The notes beneath the pieces were generated by a model. That model did not search any database. It was given only the letters and a program-made list of their open reading frames with translations, and was not told the origin of the DNA. Source: Coffea arabica (Eukaryota > Streptophyta > Magnoliopsida > Gentianales > Rubiaceae). Taken from it: a stretch of 64,000 bases of DNA. Shown here in pieces: positions 49,068 through 61,852 of this stretch. A program made the position numbers and the translations under genes. Location of the stretch: the NCBI RefSeq assembly GCF_036785885.1, contig NC_092317.1, forward strand, positions 2,110,501 through 2,174,500, in the 5' to 3' direction. Numbering within the stretch: the stretch's first letter is position 1; each line of letters begins with the position of its first letter.

Positions 49068-52000
49068 ATGCCGGTACTGCGTAGCGGAGTGCGCAGAGGC
49101 CGGAGAAGGAAGCAGCAAGAGCAGGAGGCGGCGGAGGAGGAGGGGCAGCGGGCTCAGCAACAGCAGCAGCAACAGGTGAATAATCAGGTTGAGGACGAGG
49201 GGATTGCAACAAGAACAAGGGGAAGGAGAGCGGCTGCAGCAGCAGCGGAAGCAGCGGCGGCGGCTGCTGTGGCGGTTGATGAGAATCTAGCGGCGGCTGC
49301 GGCACCAGCAGCTGAAGTGAGGGGGGTTGAGGAGGAAGCTGTTCCGGGTGAAGGGAGGGAAGAGGGTGGTGATAAAGCCAATATGGATGATTATAACAGT
49401 GGTGGTAAAAGCAATGACAAAGGCCATGCGGCTGACGATGAAGGAACTTTGGCGCCCCTTCCTGAAAGGGTGAGAGTTATTCTTTTCGTTTTTATTTTCT
49501 CACTTTTTGCTGCATATTGTATGGGTCTTTGCTGCAAGCATGTAAATGTTTGGTGAAAAGATTTGGATTGAGAGTGTGTGTGGTATGTAATGAAAATTTT
49601 GGGGCATTTTCTTCTCTTTTGTGGGTTGGTTGACTGATTCTTTGGATTGATGAAGTCTTGCCTGAGGAAGGTCGAATCTTCAAAGTATTTTAAGCAAATA
49701 TACATGTTTTTTTAAGATAGACATTTGTAATCTTGTAGAAAGTGGGGTTGAGGCTATGTGTTGGTGTTCCACTTCGGGTGTTCTGTTTACGAGTCTTGAA
49801 GGTCTTAACTTGCTTGTTTGATGCTAGAGTTTGCACCCTTGCGACTTCTGAAAGATTTACATTTCTGGGACCACACATGTATTTGCTTTAAGTACAATGT
49901 GATTTCTGTGCTATTTAGTCGATTTTTATAATTTCATGGCTGAAAGGAATAAATTTGCTTATTTTACGTGTTCCTGGGTAGTTACAAACCTTTATTTGAA
50001 GTTTTTGTAGTAGAAGTTACATTCCATCAGATAGTTGTTAGTGTTGTTTGAGGATTTTGCTCTAGTATCTGCTGCATTTTCCTTTTTTGCCTGCCGTTTG
50101 TATAAACTTAATGACTATTGTCTAGTTTTGTCACATTAGTTCGTGCCTGCATTAATTTTTTTGCTCAGAAATATTAATTGTTAGATCTGTGTCGTTTTCT
50201 TGTGATTCTAGTTTGGAACTTGTTCTTTTCATTTTCTTGTTATTCAAGTTATATTCCATCAGAGAGAGAGAGAGGTGTAGCTGTATTTGAGCATTCATTT
50301 TTGCATGTTGAAAACAAGATCTTGAGTGCTGTTGATTACTATTTTTAATTTTACTTTTATTACAAATGGATTTAGATCTGCTTTGTATGTAGATGATTAT
50401 ACTTGTGTTTATGCATGTAGCTGTGCCAAAGTTTATCGGTCTTCATACATGCCCTTATGACCTCCTCAGTTGAGCACATGCGCATGCCTTTCTCTCTCTT
50501 TAGATTCAACTCCTGGATACTGAGTTGACTGGTTGCATCTCTACACTATTGCTGTCATCTCCTATTATGATTCTTTTAAGGAAATATGGTTTTACCGACA
50601 TTAATCCCAGGGTTCCATTGTTGGGCAGGACTTAACAACTTATTATGGTCCTATGCTATGAGGCATTTGTCGTGGTAGAAGAGTTCCTCTTCTTCCCTTG
50701 TTTACCCGCGTATAGAAGTATAAAGCTGTTTACAGTCTGACACTTGGAAGTTTTTTAATGAGTTTTGCTTGTATGGCCTATGTTTTCTGCTGGCTTGCTG
50801 GCATATTGCTGTTTTTTCTTTTCAACTTGACCATTTTTGCCAATAGAGATTACTGGGAAAAGAATGTTTGAGCCAAAGATGGTTGGCATTCTAGGGCAAA
50901 AAATAGGTGGGTAGTATCCTAGTTCTAGAATTAAGGTTAATTTGCAGGCTTAGTGAATTGGCTTGATTTCTTTTGTAATTTTCTTTTTCTTTAGTTTCTG
51001 CAGTCAGAAGAATGTATTACTGAAACTGACGTGTCCTGATTACTTTGTTACAGGTTCAGGTTGGTGGTTCACCTATGTATAGAATAGAAAGAAAGCTTGG
51101 GAAAGGAGGTTTTGGCCAAGTATATGTTGGTCGCCGTGTTTCTGGTGGTATTGCTAATGATAGACCTGGCTCTGGAGCCACAGAAGTATGTGTTGTGCTT
51201 GTAATCTCCTGTTGTTAATTTTTGTTTTATTACTAAAAAAAGCATTTACAATAATGTGTCACACGTTTCAGGTTGCCTTAAAATTTGAGCATAGGAATAG
51301 TAAAGGATGTAACTACGGCCCACCATATGAATGGCAAGTTTACAAGTAAGTTTATTTCTGCAGAATCCACTCTATAGAAGAAATTCTATCTGAGTGAGGC
51401 TGACATTGTTTTGATATTTGCATAGCACTCTTGGTGGCAGTCATGGTGTTCCTCGGGTGCACTACAAAGGCCGACAAGGTGACTACTATGTCATGGTATG
51501 TGATAATTATTGCTTCTTCATTCTTTTTCACCTTTTAGTTGTGTCTACGGTTCAACGTTATGTTTCTTCAGCCCTCTTGGTTGTGAGGTAGACCATATGA
51601 ATGGGGTTGTCATTTCTGCAGGTTATGGATATGCTTGGACCAAGCTTGTGGGATGTCTGGAATAACAAATCTCATTCGTAAGGGGAATACTTGAAAATCT
51701 GGATTTTGTTTATAAGCTAACTGTTGCAACTTCAAACCTTTTGTTGGATTGTTAAACATCTAATTCTTACGTTAAATTCAGGATGTCTACTGAAATGGTT
51801 GCCTGCATTGCAATTGAAGCAATATCTATACTGGAGAAGATGCATTCTAGAGGGTAAGTTTCTTCTTATTTTCTCTTTTGTTACATATTTTGGTTATGCT
51901 TCTCTTGTTTGTTCGTGCTCCTTAACTTTTGTTTTCCTTTCTGTCTTAGGCTTAAACTTGGCATCCTGCGCTTTACTTGTTTACATGTAGACCCCAAATC

Positions 52001-54463
52001 CTTGATTTTTTTGAATAAAAACTGCAATCCTTGATATGCAAAATCTGTGCATTTAAATAGTATTATTCTGGTTTTTGAAATATACAGTGTTTTAGATGTA
52101 GGTTTTGAAGCAACCCTTAGAGGCCGAGAAGCAGATTATTAAGGGTGCATTTTTTGATGTATTTATGCATTGACTTTTGATTTTTTTAACAGGTATGTCC
52201 ATGGGGATGTAAAACCTGAAAACTTTTTGCTCGGTCCACCAGGGACTCCGGATGAGAAAAAACTCTTTTTAGTTGATCTTGGATTAGGTATCTTACTGGG
52301 TAACTGAATCTCAAGTTTTTGCTTTTACTCTGCAATGCTTTTAATTACAATCACTTGTGTTTTTCTGGGGATATCAGCTACTAAGTGGCGAGATAGTACA
52401 ACTGGTCTGCACGTGGAATATGATCAAAGACCAGATGTTTTCAGGTACTCATCAAATTATCTTAAATTGGTTAAGGTGTTAATCACATTTTCTCATCATA
52501 GGATGTATGTATCTCTGGACCTGTGGCCTCACATTATCCTTGGTCCTTGGCTGATTTATTTGGTCTTTCAGGGGAACAGTTCGTTACGCCAGCGCCCATG
52601 CTCATTTGGGCAGAACTGGTAGCAGGAGAGATGATTTAGAATCGCTTGCTTACACTCTCATCTTTCTGCTTCGAGGACGTCTGCCTTGGCAGGGATATCA
52701 GGTTAGTCCTTGAAGAATGGCACATCTATAATCTTATACTGGTTCTCATGTTACAGTTGGTTTGGTGTTATCTTTGAAATTTCCTTCAATAACCTTGTAT
52801 GTTGAAATTTAGGGCGAGAACAAAGGGTTCCTTGTTTGCAAGAAGAAGATGTCAACATCTGCAGATGCTTTATGTTGCTTCTGTCCACAACCTTTTAAGT
52901 TGTTTGTGGAGTATGTTGTGAACTTGAAATTTGATGAGGAACCTAATTATGCAAAATGCGTCTCCCTCTTTGATGGAATAGTCGGACCAAATCCAGATAT
53001 TAGGCCAATTAACACAGAGGGTGCTCAGAAGGTGCTTATAACACATAATTTCCATAGAAAAGAATTTCTCAGATGTTATGCAGGAAAATGCCTGATTTTG
53101 GGTGTTGTATATGAAAGCTTATCTATCAGGTTGGTCACAAGCGAGGCCGGTTGACTTTTGAAGATGAGGAAGATGAACAACCAAAGAAGAAGGTGCGCAT
53201 GGGTATGCCTGCTACTCAGTGGATTAGTGTTTACAATGCTCGTCGTCCTATGAAACAAAGGTATGGTGTCTATATTAGGCTCGAAAAGATGGAAAATGCA
53301 CATGCCACTGTTTTCTTTCTTTGCTTCTTACTTTGTACACCTTCTCGATTTAGAGATGTATTAGCATGTTGATAGAATGGTATTTGTGCTGAAGGTATCA
53401 CTATAATGTTGCTGATGCAAGACTTTCTCAGCACATCGAGAAAGGAAATGAAGATGGTCTGTTTATCAGTAGTGTGGCATCTTGGCAAAATCTCTGGGCA
53501 CTAATCATGGATGCGGGCACTGGCTTCACTGCACAAGTTTATCAACTTTCACCCCACTTTCTTCACAAGGTCTGTGGTTTATTCAACTATTTCATACACT
53601 CGGGCACGTAGAATGCATGCAATGTTGTGAATGTTTGAAATCAAGAGACTTCCCTATAATTCATTGATTGAAGTATGTTGCTTAAATTTGTTCTTTTTGG
53701 CATTCTAAAGGAATGGATCATGGAGCAATGGGAAAAGAATTATTACATCAGTGCTGTGGCAGGAGCTACTAATGGGAGTTCATTGGTAGTAATGTCAAAG
53801 GGTAAGCCGATGATAATTTGTTTAGTTCTGCCTGATTTTTTCTATGCCTTTTCTTCTGACCTTATATGGTCAATTCAATACAGGCACTCAGTATTTGCAG
53901 CAATCCTACAAAGTCAGCGAGTCTTTTCCATTCAAGTGGATAAACAAGAAGTGGAGGGAAGGATTCTATGTTACCTCCATGGCCACTGCTGGAAGCAGAT
54001 GGGGAGTCATTATGTCTCGTGGTGCAGGATTTTCAGATCAGGTTTCATGTTATTGTGTATACTGTCAGTTGTGCAATGTGTTAATAAAAGCTTTATGTTG
54101 GACTAAATTGTTTTTCAAATTTAGGTCGTGGAATTGGATTTTCTTTATCCAAGTGAAGGTGTGCATCGGCGGTGGGATTCTGGATATCGTATTACTGCAA
54201 CTGCAGCAACTTGGGACCAGGTTGCTTTTGTTCTTAGTGTGCCAAGGAGGAGACCAACAGATGAAACACAAGAGACACTTCGAACCTCTGCCTTTCCTAG
54301 CGTACATGTCAAGGTAGTTTACACTTTACACTTTAGCCCTGCAGAATCAATATTGAATGTGAAATTTTGGCTCTGTTACATACTGTTATGGATTTCACTG
54401 CAGGAGAAGTGGGCAAAGAATCTCTATATTGCTTCTGTGTGCTATGGTCGTACAGTTTCATAG
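49068..54463 (+). CDS. MLK: MUT9-like (CK1-type) nuclear Ser/Thr kinase
   Basis: Hand model of 16 exons, 706 aa, phase closed: 49068-49469, 51054-51185, 51272-51345, 51426-51495, 51622-51677, 51782-51853, 52193-52287, 52378-52444, 52572-52701, 52813-53031, 53130-53260, 53395-53569, 53711-53801, 53884-54041, 54125-54313, 54404-54463. It starts [16 protein letters not shown], a basic N-terminus, followed by Gln- and Ala-rich runs (residues 30-90). Kinase landmarks: G-loop LGKGGFGQV (149-157), K182 in VALK, catalytic H-G-D274-V-K-P-E-N, and DLG (297-299) in place of DFG. A likely NLS is QPKKKVR (456-462). The long C-terminal region ([15 protein letters not shown], ...VCYGRTVS) is typical of the plant MLK/PPK group. 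Family members phosphorylate histone H3 Thr3 and light/circadian regulators; the target here is inferred only. The family length of about 700 aa matches. Confidence 0.93.
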
Positions 54464-55265
54464 ATCTGCCAATCAGACGTGCTATTCCTGGAAAGATCAG
54501 CTCCGCATTTTGATATAATTGTGCAATTGTGTGCCCTGGATATATGAAGAGGAATCTAGGACACAGAATTTTTGGTGGGCGCAAGCTTCTAGTTGTAGTT
54601 TTAAGATGGAAGGCAGTCATAGGCTCATCTGTTGTATGTCGTATGATGTGTCTTTGATGTCCCTTGTCTTGCAAATCCTTGGACGATGATAGGCATCATC
54701 ACTTATTACGCGAAATTTGTACAGTGTTTGGACAATAATTTCTTGTAATGGCTATGCTGCCATCTGTTAAATATCCTGCTTCTAGCATTCTCTGGAGTAG
54801 AATGGGTAATTTACTTGGATTAATCATCATGCCTCTTGGTCTTATTGACCGATTCTTGACTCGTAATTATTTGGTTAAAATTTGTTCTTGTCTAGAGGTT
54901 ACAAGAGTTTCCCAGAAATAAGACAGAATACTAGGAGATGCTTATATACCAATGCGTACTGGAAAGGACAGATTTCCAATAGTCACGATTGAATAAAAGT
55001 CAATAGAGCTAATGCATAGAAAAGTCGCTGTTCATCGAAGGTGACGTTCAAAGTTTGTGATTTTTACTGTTTTTTTGGCTGTTCGAATTTGGGAAGAAAA
55101 ACCATTGGTCCTTGGTTTAGTGGCCACCAGCCTCGGATGTTGATCGGAGTTAGAATCTTGATAACATCATTTCGTCAAAGAACAATAGGAAGTTCCTTCC
55201 TGATCGTTCGTCAGAGTTCAAACCTTGATAACATCATTTTCTCTCAAAGAGCAGTATCAGCAATA

Positions 55266-55447
55266 AGAGGTAGGCACACCTTAGGAACGGTGGTAAGAAG
55301 GGTTCTTTTCCAAGGCCTCTCATTGTAATAGAATAAGATTTCAAAAAAAAGAGGTAGGCATATCATAGGAACAGCGGGAGGAAGGGTTTCACCCCACCCA
55401 TCACCATTCTCTTTCCCAAGACCTCTTATTGTAATAGAATAAGATTC
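55266..55447. repeat. imperfect direct duplication
   Basis: Units 55266-55341 and 55350-55447 share AGAGGTAGGCA, AGGAAC-G-GG, GAAGGGTT and CCTCTNATTGTAATAGAATA. The second unit has an insert (CACCCCACCCATCACC). Flanking pieces at 55007 and 55455 (AGAGCTAATGC(A/G)TAG) suggest a larger nested duplication. Confidence 0.7.
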
Positions 55448-57266
55448 TACTAGAGCTAATGCGTAGGAATAGACGTTCTTTTTAAAAAGATAATAGGGGC
55501 AAAGTTTGGGATTTCGCTATTGAGATTTGGGAATGGATTTTTTTTTTTTTTTTTTGTTGTGGGGGGGACTTAGCAAACCAAAACAATTTTAAGCATTCTG
55601 AGCTAGCTCTTGTGCTTTCACCTGAGAGTAAGTAGTAATTGTAACAAATCTGTCGGGTCACTTGAAATTTCATCTTCCCTCGAGAGAGAATCATCTTTTT
55701 TTTAATAATTTTTTGGGCAGATTCAAGTAAAATAGGCCTTACAAGGAGGGACGAGAAAAATGAAAGGATTTGAGAGTCAATCAAAAATGCCCAATGCCCA
55801 ACCAGCTGAAAATTCTATGGACAAGGCAGGAGTAGACATGGAAACTCAGTTAGAATAAGGCTTGGTGATTTGGGTAAGGCCTACTTACGATAATTTTCTA
55901 AGGCCTTGATACCAATGGGAGTAAGAAATTCTTGCTCATCCCTTAAATTGGGCCAACGGGATCCTGCGTTAAATGAACTGAGAGGAAAGCGAAGAGCAAA
56001 ATCTTCCGAATGAATCAGCCTACTCCCAGGCCCAAAGAAAAAACAAAAATTCTGCTGGTATGTCTTCAGCAAACTTCTACAAATTCATCGGGTTGACAAT
56101 TGTTTACAGACTTCTATAGACTGCCACAAAGGTTTTGGGGGGAGGGGGGGAAAATGTTGAACATATATTTTGTTACATTGGAACAAAAGCTTTCCAATCA
56201 AGAGCGTTATAAGTTGAGTTCTGTGTAGTTCAAATCGATTTGTGTATTCTCACAATTTTTTATATAAATTTGTATAAGTTGAATGTAAATTTAAATTTGC
56301 TAACTCATAGAATTAAATTAGCGATTGTACCAAAATTATGTAAGTTTACACCAAATGGACTAAGAATTACATAAATCGATTTAAATTGTATATAACTCAA
56401 CTTCTGAGACCCCTAATTCAAAAATTAAGGGCCCTGATTTGCAACAAAAAGTATATCAAGTTTCTATTGTCTCCACAACTAGTTGTAGCAAGAAGCAAGC
56501 TCTTAATTAGGGCTTGACTACTTACTTAGTCGTGACACTTGAAGATGCTGAACTTTTCTTCTAGAGTTCCTACTTATACTTGACGGCACGGCACCACTTA
56601 ACTTAACTGGGATCAAAACCACCACGCCAGTGCTCCAAATTAAAGATGTTGATGTAACATATATGTAATGCCTCAATTAAACACAAACTTTGGATATCAT
56701 GAAACTCTCAACCCCACAAATCACAAAAGAAAGGAAAGTTACTTTAAGCTACATATAGATCAGACTCTTCAGTCTTCTAAGCTTTGCCATTTGCCGCAAC
56801 GAGGTTATTAGATTTAAGCAGCGGGGCATAGCTCTTCTACACCGTATGGATGTCATTGGAGGCAATGTCATACATCAACTTTGATAAAAGTGGGAAAAGT
56901 AGAGAAAAGAGAGACCAAAACTCCGGAGAACTATTATTTTACGCTAAAGGCCGTATCCGTTCCCATTTTCTTCAATAACTAACAAATTTAAAGAGAGGAT
57001 CCCAGATGCGACTTTGTGCGATCCCTGTCTACCTCAACATTGATAAGAAAGGGTCATATAACTCGATTTGAATCTACTAAAGCAACGTTAACAAAGGGCC
57101 TTTGCTTTATGTTGTTATCAAAGTTTGAGGAGTTAAATATATTAAACAACTGCATATCATGATTAGTGGCAGATGTTTTCTAGATAATCAAAGTTCTTCT
57201 ACATGGCATATAAAATGTTAAAGCACTCAAAGAGAAAATAAAACGAAATGAAACAAAACAACATAC

Positions 57267-57702
57267 CAGTGGCAGAGCCAGAAAAAAATTTTAGTAGGGG
57301 CAAAAATAACATTAAAATTTTTTATCTACTATTTTTCTAATTTTTTAAGAAAAAAAAATAAATTCACCAACAAGTACAAATGATACGTATATTCCATGAA
57401 AAACATAAAAAGACAAACTCAAAATTATTAATATAATAATTATTTTATTTCAAAAACAAACTAAACTATTTACAATTGCTCACGATGAATTTTCATATTT
57501 TGATAACGATTTATAACTTTCTCATTTTGAATTTCACGAAATATATTTTTCTCAATATAAGTAACTAAACTAAATTTTGTGACCCATTCTTTCACATCTT
57601 TTCTAAAAAAACTCTGGGGATACACTTAAATTATGTCAAAATTGTATAAGTATTATAGGAATTTAAGGGGGACACTGGGGGCGTGCCTTAAATCTGCCCC
57701 TG
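57267..57702. mobile_element. hAT-type MITE with perfect 8-bp target duplication
   Basis: The left end CAGTGGCAGAGCCAG and the reversed right end CAGGGGCAGATTTAAGG form the inverted repeat. It is flanked by CAACATAC on both sides (57259-57266 and 57703-57710), exactly 8 bp. The element is 436 bp and non-coding. A second right-end copy (CCTTAAATCCGTCCCCCG) followed again by CAACATAC ends at about 57755. Confidence 0.85.
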
Positions 57703-59543
57703 CAACATACGGGCCCCTATTGCCCCCACCTTAAATCCGTCCCCCGCAACATACTCCGATAATCCGTTTCCCATTTGTTAAGTCTGATATTATTGATCTT
57801 GTCCTTGAAATTTCTCCCTACCTCACATAAACAAAACAAAACAAAACAAAAACAAAAAAAAAAAGAAACTGTGATATAATGGTCCTAATGGTATAAAGAT
57901 CAAGAGGAGCAAGTTTTTGTTCAATCACAGAAACCGCTCTCAAACTAATACACATATCAATAAAGTTGTTGGGCTAATGAATTGGTCACTCATGCCCAGG
58001 TCCTTTTTTTTTTTTTTTTCTTTCTTTGAAAAGAATGCCCAAGTCTCATATTCACCATGTAAAATGTTATACTAATAGAAAAGCAAAACATAGAGCAGTC
58101 GTGTAAATAATATGGTATTGGTTTTGCTTCCATGCAGACAGGAGCCAAGTGGCATGATCTACAGATTCACTCGCGTGTGATGACATGACACCATCGACAG
58201 CAAGTGAACAGGGCTCTTCCCGAAGATTCAAAAGCTCACAGGATCTCTGGGACTCAGCTCCTGGGAGCCAGTCCCCAATCAATCGTTCTGAGTATTAACT
58301 TTGCAGTCACCACCCCAAAGAAAGGGGGGAGGGCCGGGAGGGGGTTTGAAAGAGAGAGAGAGAGAGAAATAATCTGATTTGTGAATTCCGGGACTTCAAT
58401 AATTGAGCACTTCTCAGCCTCCACCAAGAACAAGAAGTCCACCTTACGTCTTTTTCAGAGGGTCGTCCTTAATTAGTTTATTCAGAAAAAAAGTACCCAC
58501 TACCTAAAACAAAACTTGCACTAGTTCATTACGCTTTTCTTGATAAATTTGTTGGCCATTTTGTGGACACCTGTATTTACTTGCAGATACATTACACATC
58601 GATCCGTAAACATCATTACACGTATAAACATTACCCATCATGTTTATATATGGTGTTTCATGCCATGTAAAGATTACCCATCAGTTCTAACGGGACGCTG
58701 TCTGTGTTTTTGACGTGTTCTCTCGCATATTAATCCAATTTCCGTGTTAAATGGTCAAAACGACATGCATAGGGCCGAATGATTTTCTGATACACAGTTC
58801 TATGTATGGGAGAATGTTGATTTAGAAGATTATAGTATATTATAGTAGGCTGGTAGTTATACGATAAATGTTTATATATTATTTTCCATAATTCTCGCAA
58901 CCTATTGCATGGTTAGCCCACAAAATCAAGTTACCTAAATTCATGCAAGCAAAGTTGTTCAAGTCATTGATGCAAATTAATCAAATGTGTGGATGTCGAT
59001 GACTATTCAACTATGCAGGCTCAGGGCACATACATGATACATTCCATGGCTTGCTTGAAACTTGAAAGTGAAAGGCTACTTTAATTTTTTATGGGCCACT
59101 TTAATTAGTTTCGGTAAAGCTTGGCATGAAAGAAATGAAGCTTTTTGAAAAGCTTCCTCTTTTTCTTTTTTTTTTCATGCTAACTGCCCCACCTTTTTCA
59201 GCAGCCTTCCAAAGCCAATGGTTTTAGCCTTAGAATAGTGGATATGCAATAATGCAGGAATAAGTGAGTCTTAGGCATGACATTAAAAATGATACTATAC
59301 ATCATGTGATTCAAATTGATCTTTAGAGACCGTCGCTGCCTATAACCTTCTCATCCCTAAATCAGTAAAATTCTTAATTGAGAGTAATTTTAATGTAGAC
59401 CTCGTGTAGCCATAAGGCTCATGAACAAATTTTTTGTTCACCGCTCGAGCTTGAGATTATGGCGATAACAAGAATCCTTGACCTTGAAGCGCTCTTTTTT
59501 CCTTATTTTCTCAAAATTTTCATCCAAAAATTCCGACATCGGT

Positions 59544-59687
59544 TTGTTTGGATAGGAGTTTATTTGAATGATTTATTTGAGATAATTACTGTAGCACTTT
59601 TTGTGATGCGACTTATGTAAGATAAAAAGGTGATTGGAATTTGTGAAGCACTTTTTTTTTTTTTTTAAATCATCTCAATCCAAACAA
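59544..59687. mobile_element. short MITE, TTGTTTGGAT family
   Basis: The ends TTGTTTGGATAGGAG and (reversed) TTGTTTGGATTGAGATG form the inverted repeat. The interior ACTGTAGCACTTTTTGTGATG, followed by TAAGATAAAAAGGTGATTGG, matches the reverse complement of the element at 21816-21974. Confidence 0.65.
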
Positions 59688-61041
59688 TAAGTTTGTTTAA
59701 GTCTTCTTGCTGCATAATACTGTGCGAGACTCTGAGATATAGCTAAAGTACATAATAAATAAGCATGAATCTTCTATCACTGCAGTCGGCAAAATAAGCA
59801 CTACAACATATCGCGCGCAGCTTATCCGCCTTCATCTTTAGAATGAAGTATTGAAATCTCCAGAACTTGATGAAGAAAATATTCACTTATTTTCAGTTGT
59901 TTTCTATTTGTTCTTTCTGGTGGGGCAAAAATATTAAATCTTTTATTCATCAAAGCTTTTGAATTTGTGCAAGGGCTTAACAGTTTGAGACAAATTACGT
60001 ACTCGGCAAGAGTTAACACTCACTCAAATTAAAAAGCTCAACGAAAAGGCTTCTCTGTGGGTGTGGGTTAACTACACAACTTTTACCAATCCGGATTTTG
60101 CATGCGCCTATCTATTACTACTACACTTCTCTATAAATTATCTACAACTCGTTTATAGGGCAGATCGACGTTTAAATTATGTTATGTTAACAGTGAAATA
60201 GAAGATGATCCACGGAGAGCGGTTCGATGATATCGTTGATCAGCTGGAAAATTCATCAAGTTTCAATAATTAGTGACCGGAATGTCAAAGTTCAGTACTG
60301 AGATTAAGTACTTGAAAATGACTTCAAATTATTGAATTTCGCCCAAAAAAATCACGTATATATGGGACCAATTTTTGTTTTTATCAGCAAGTCGATGATA
60401 CAGGATACAATCTTTTCTTCGAGATTGATGGTGATGTATCCTTTTTTGTGCAGCTTACCATGTGCTTTCTACTAGCTTCGTTGATCGCTCTCTCTGGCTA
60501 AGTCAAGAAAAAGTGGCTACAAAGACTCAATAATTAAAACAGTAATTTCCCGTTGAAAATAGCATCTCCTACAGCCCAAATGTCCAATGTGCCAAACCAA
60601 ATCCAAAAGAAAAAGGAAATAATTTAAAGATAGAAAGGCAGATCGATATGTTTATTAGCCTGAGCATATCATTCAAGGCTAATTTGTTTAGGCAAGGCAT
60701 TAGTAAACAAGTTTAATGTTGACATTTAAAGATACCACACTTTCATCAACAGATTACTTCTTTAGGTGGAGATTGCCGTAATAAAATATATATATTCTAT
60801 TTTACTTTCTTATCTTGTGTTGCCTATAATATATGACTGTCGCATAAATTTGCGGAGAACCATTTTCGGATCAAGTAGCAACAACATTGCTAGTGCTTTT
60901 ACTTTTTGTGTTTTTTTTTTTTTTTTGCAGCATGTTTAATTTTCTTAAACATTTTATGGGCCTCATTTTGTGGCCTTTACTAGTTGCCATTGTACTATCA
61001 GAAAGGCAACAAGGAGCATCGATTTATCACTATTTATTTTT

Positions 61042-61852
61042 GGGATAATTTCACAAATCTCCTCTGAGGTTTCTCACAATTACAAAGAGCTCCTCTCAGG
61101 TCTTAAAAATTACATAAATCTGGCCTACTTTTACTGTTCAGTAACAATGTAGATTCAAGAACCTGGATTTTCTTTCAAAAATCCTAAATTGTCCTTTTGT
61201 ACAAAACTAAGAAAGAAAAATATAGTATATTCAATCATTTTCTTCCACACTTTGCATAAATCTAAACATAAGTTCTAAAATCAAGTAACTATCCAAAAGA
61301 TTTCAAATTGAATATACAGTATCAATACTTGCTACGATAAAAAAAAAAAAAAAAACCACACACACACAGACAAAACCACATTGACAACCAATTTTATACC
61401 CCCAAATTAAATATCAATACTCAAATATAAGCTAATTTGGTCTAGAACTATCATTACAACTCTTCTATGACTTTAAAAATATTAATATCTTAAAAGTGGA
61501 GAATAAATTCTACCTCCACAATAAAATCATAAGAAAAAATTTCTAATCTAATGAAAGAAAGCATTATGTAATTATTGACATTTTATAAAAGTTTTTCTTG
61601 ACAACAAACAAAATATAACAAATTTCACATATTTAGTTCTTTTTTCTATTTCAATCATCAATTTCATTATTTATTTCTCTATCACTGCGAGTCTCTTCAT
61701 TTCCTTCTAATTTGACACATAATCTGCTCTCTTTGTAGATTTTGTAATTTCAATTTGCTAATATCCACAAGGAGATAAGTGTAATTTCTTAAACCTAAGG
61801 GGACCCGAGTGAAATTATCAGAAACCTCAAGGGAGGTTTCTAGAATTATCCC
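61042..61852. mobile_element. Mutator-like non-autonomous element with 9-bp target duplication
   Basis: The left end GGGATAATTTCACAAATCTC and the reversed right end GGGATAATTCTAGAAACCTC form the inverted repeat, and both continue into TGAGGTTTCT. It is flanked by TTTATTTTT on both sides (61033-61041 and 61853-61861), an exact 9-bp duplication as expected for Mutator-like elements. The 811-bp AT-rich interior has no coding frame of note. The T-rich duplication is low complexity, so the superfamily call is tentative. Confidence 0.75.

Noticed and set aside
49184-49381. minus-strand Ala/Ser-rich frames over the kinase first exon
   Set aside because: They are antisense shadows of the codon repeats in the real kinase exon.
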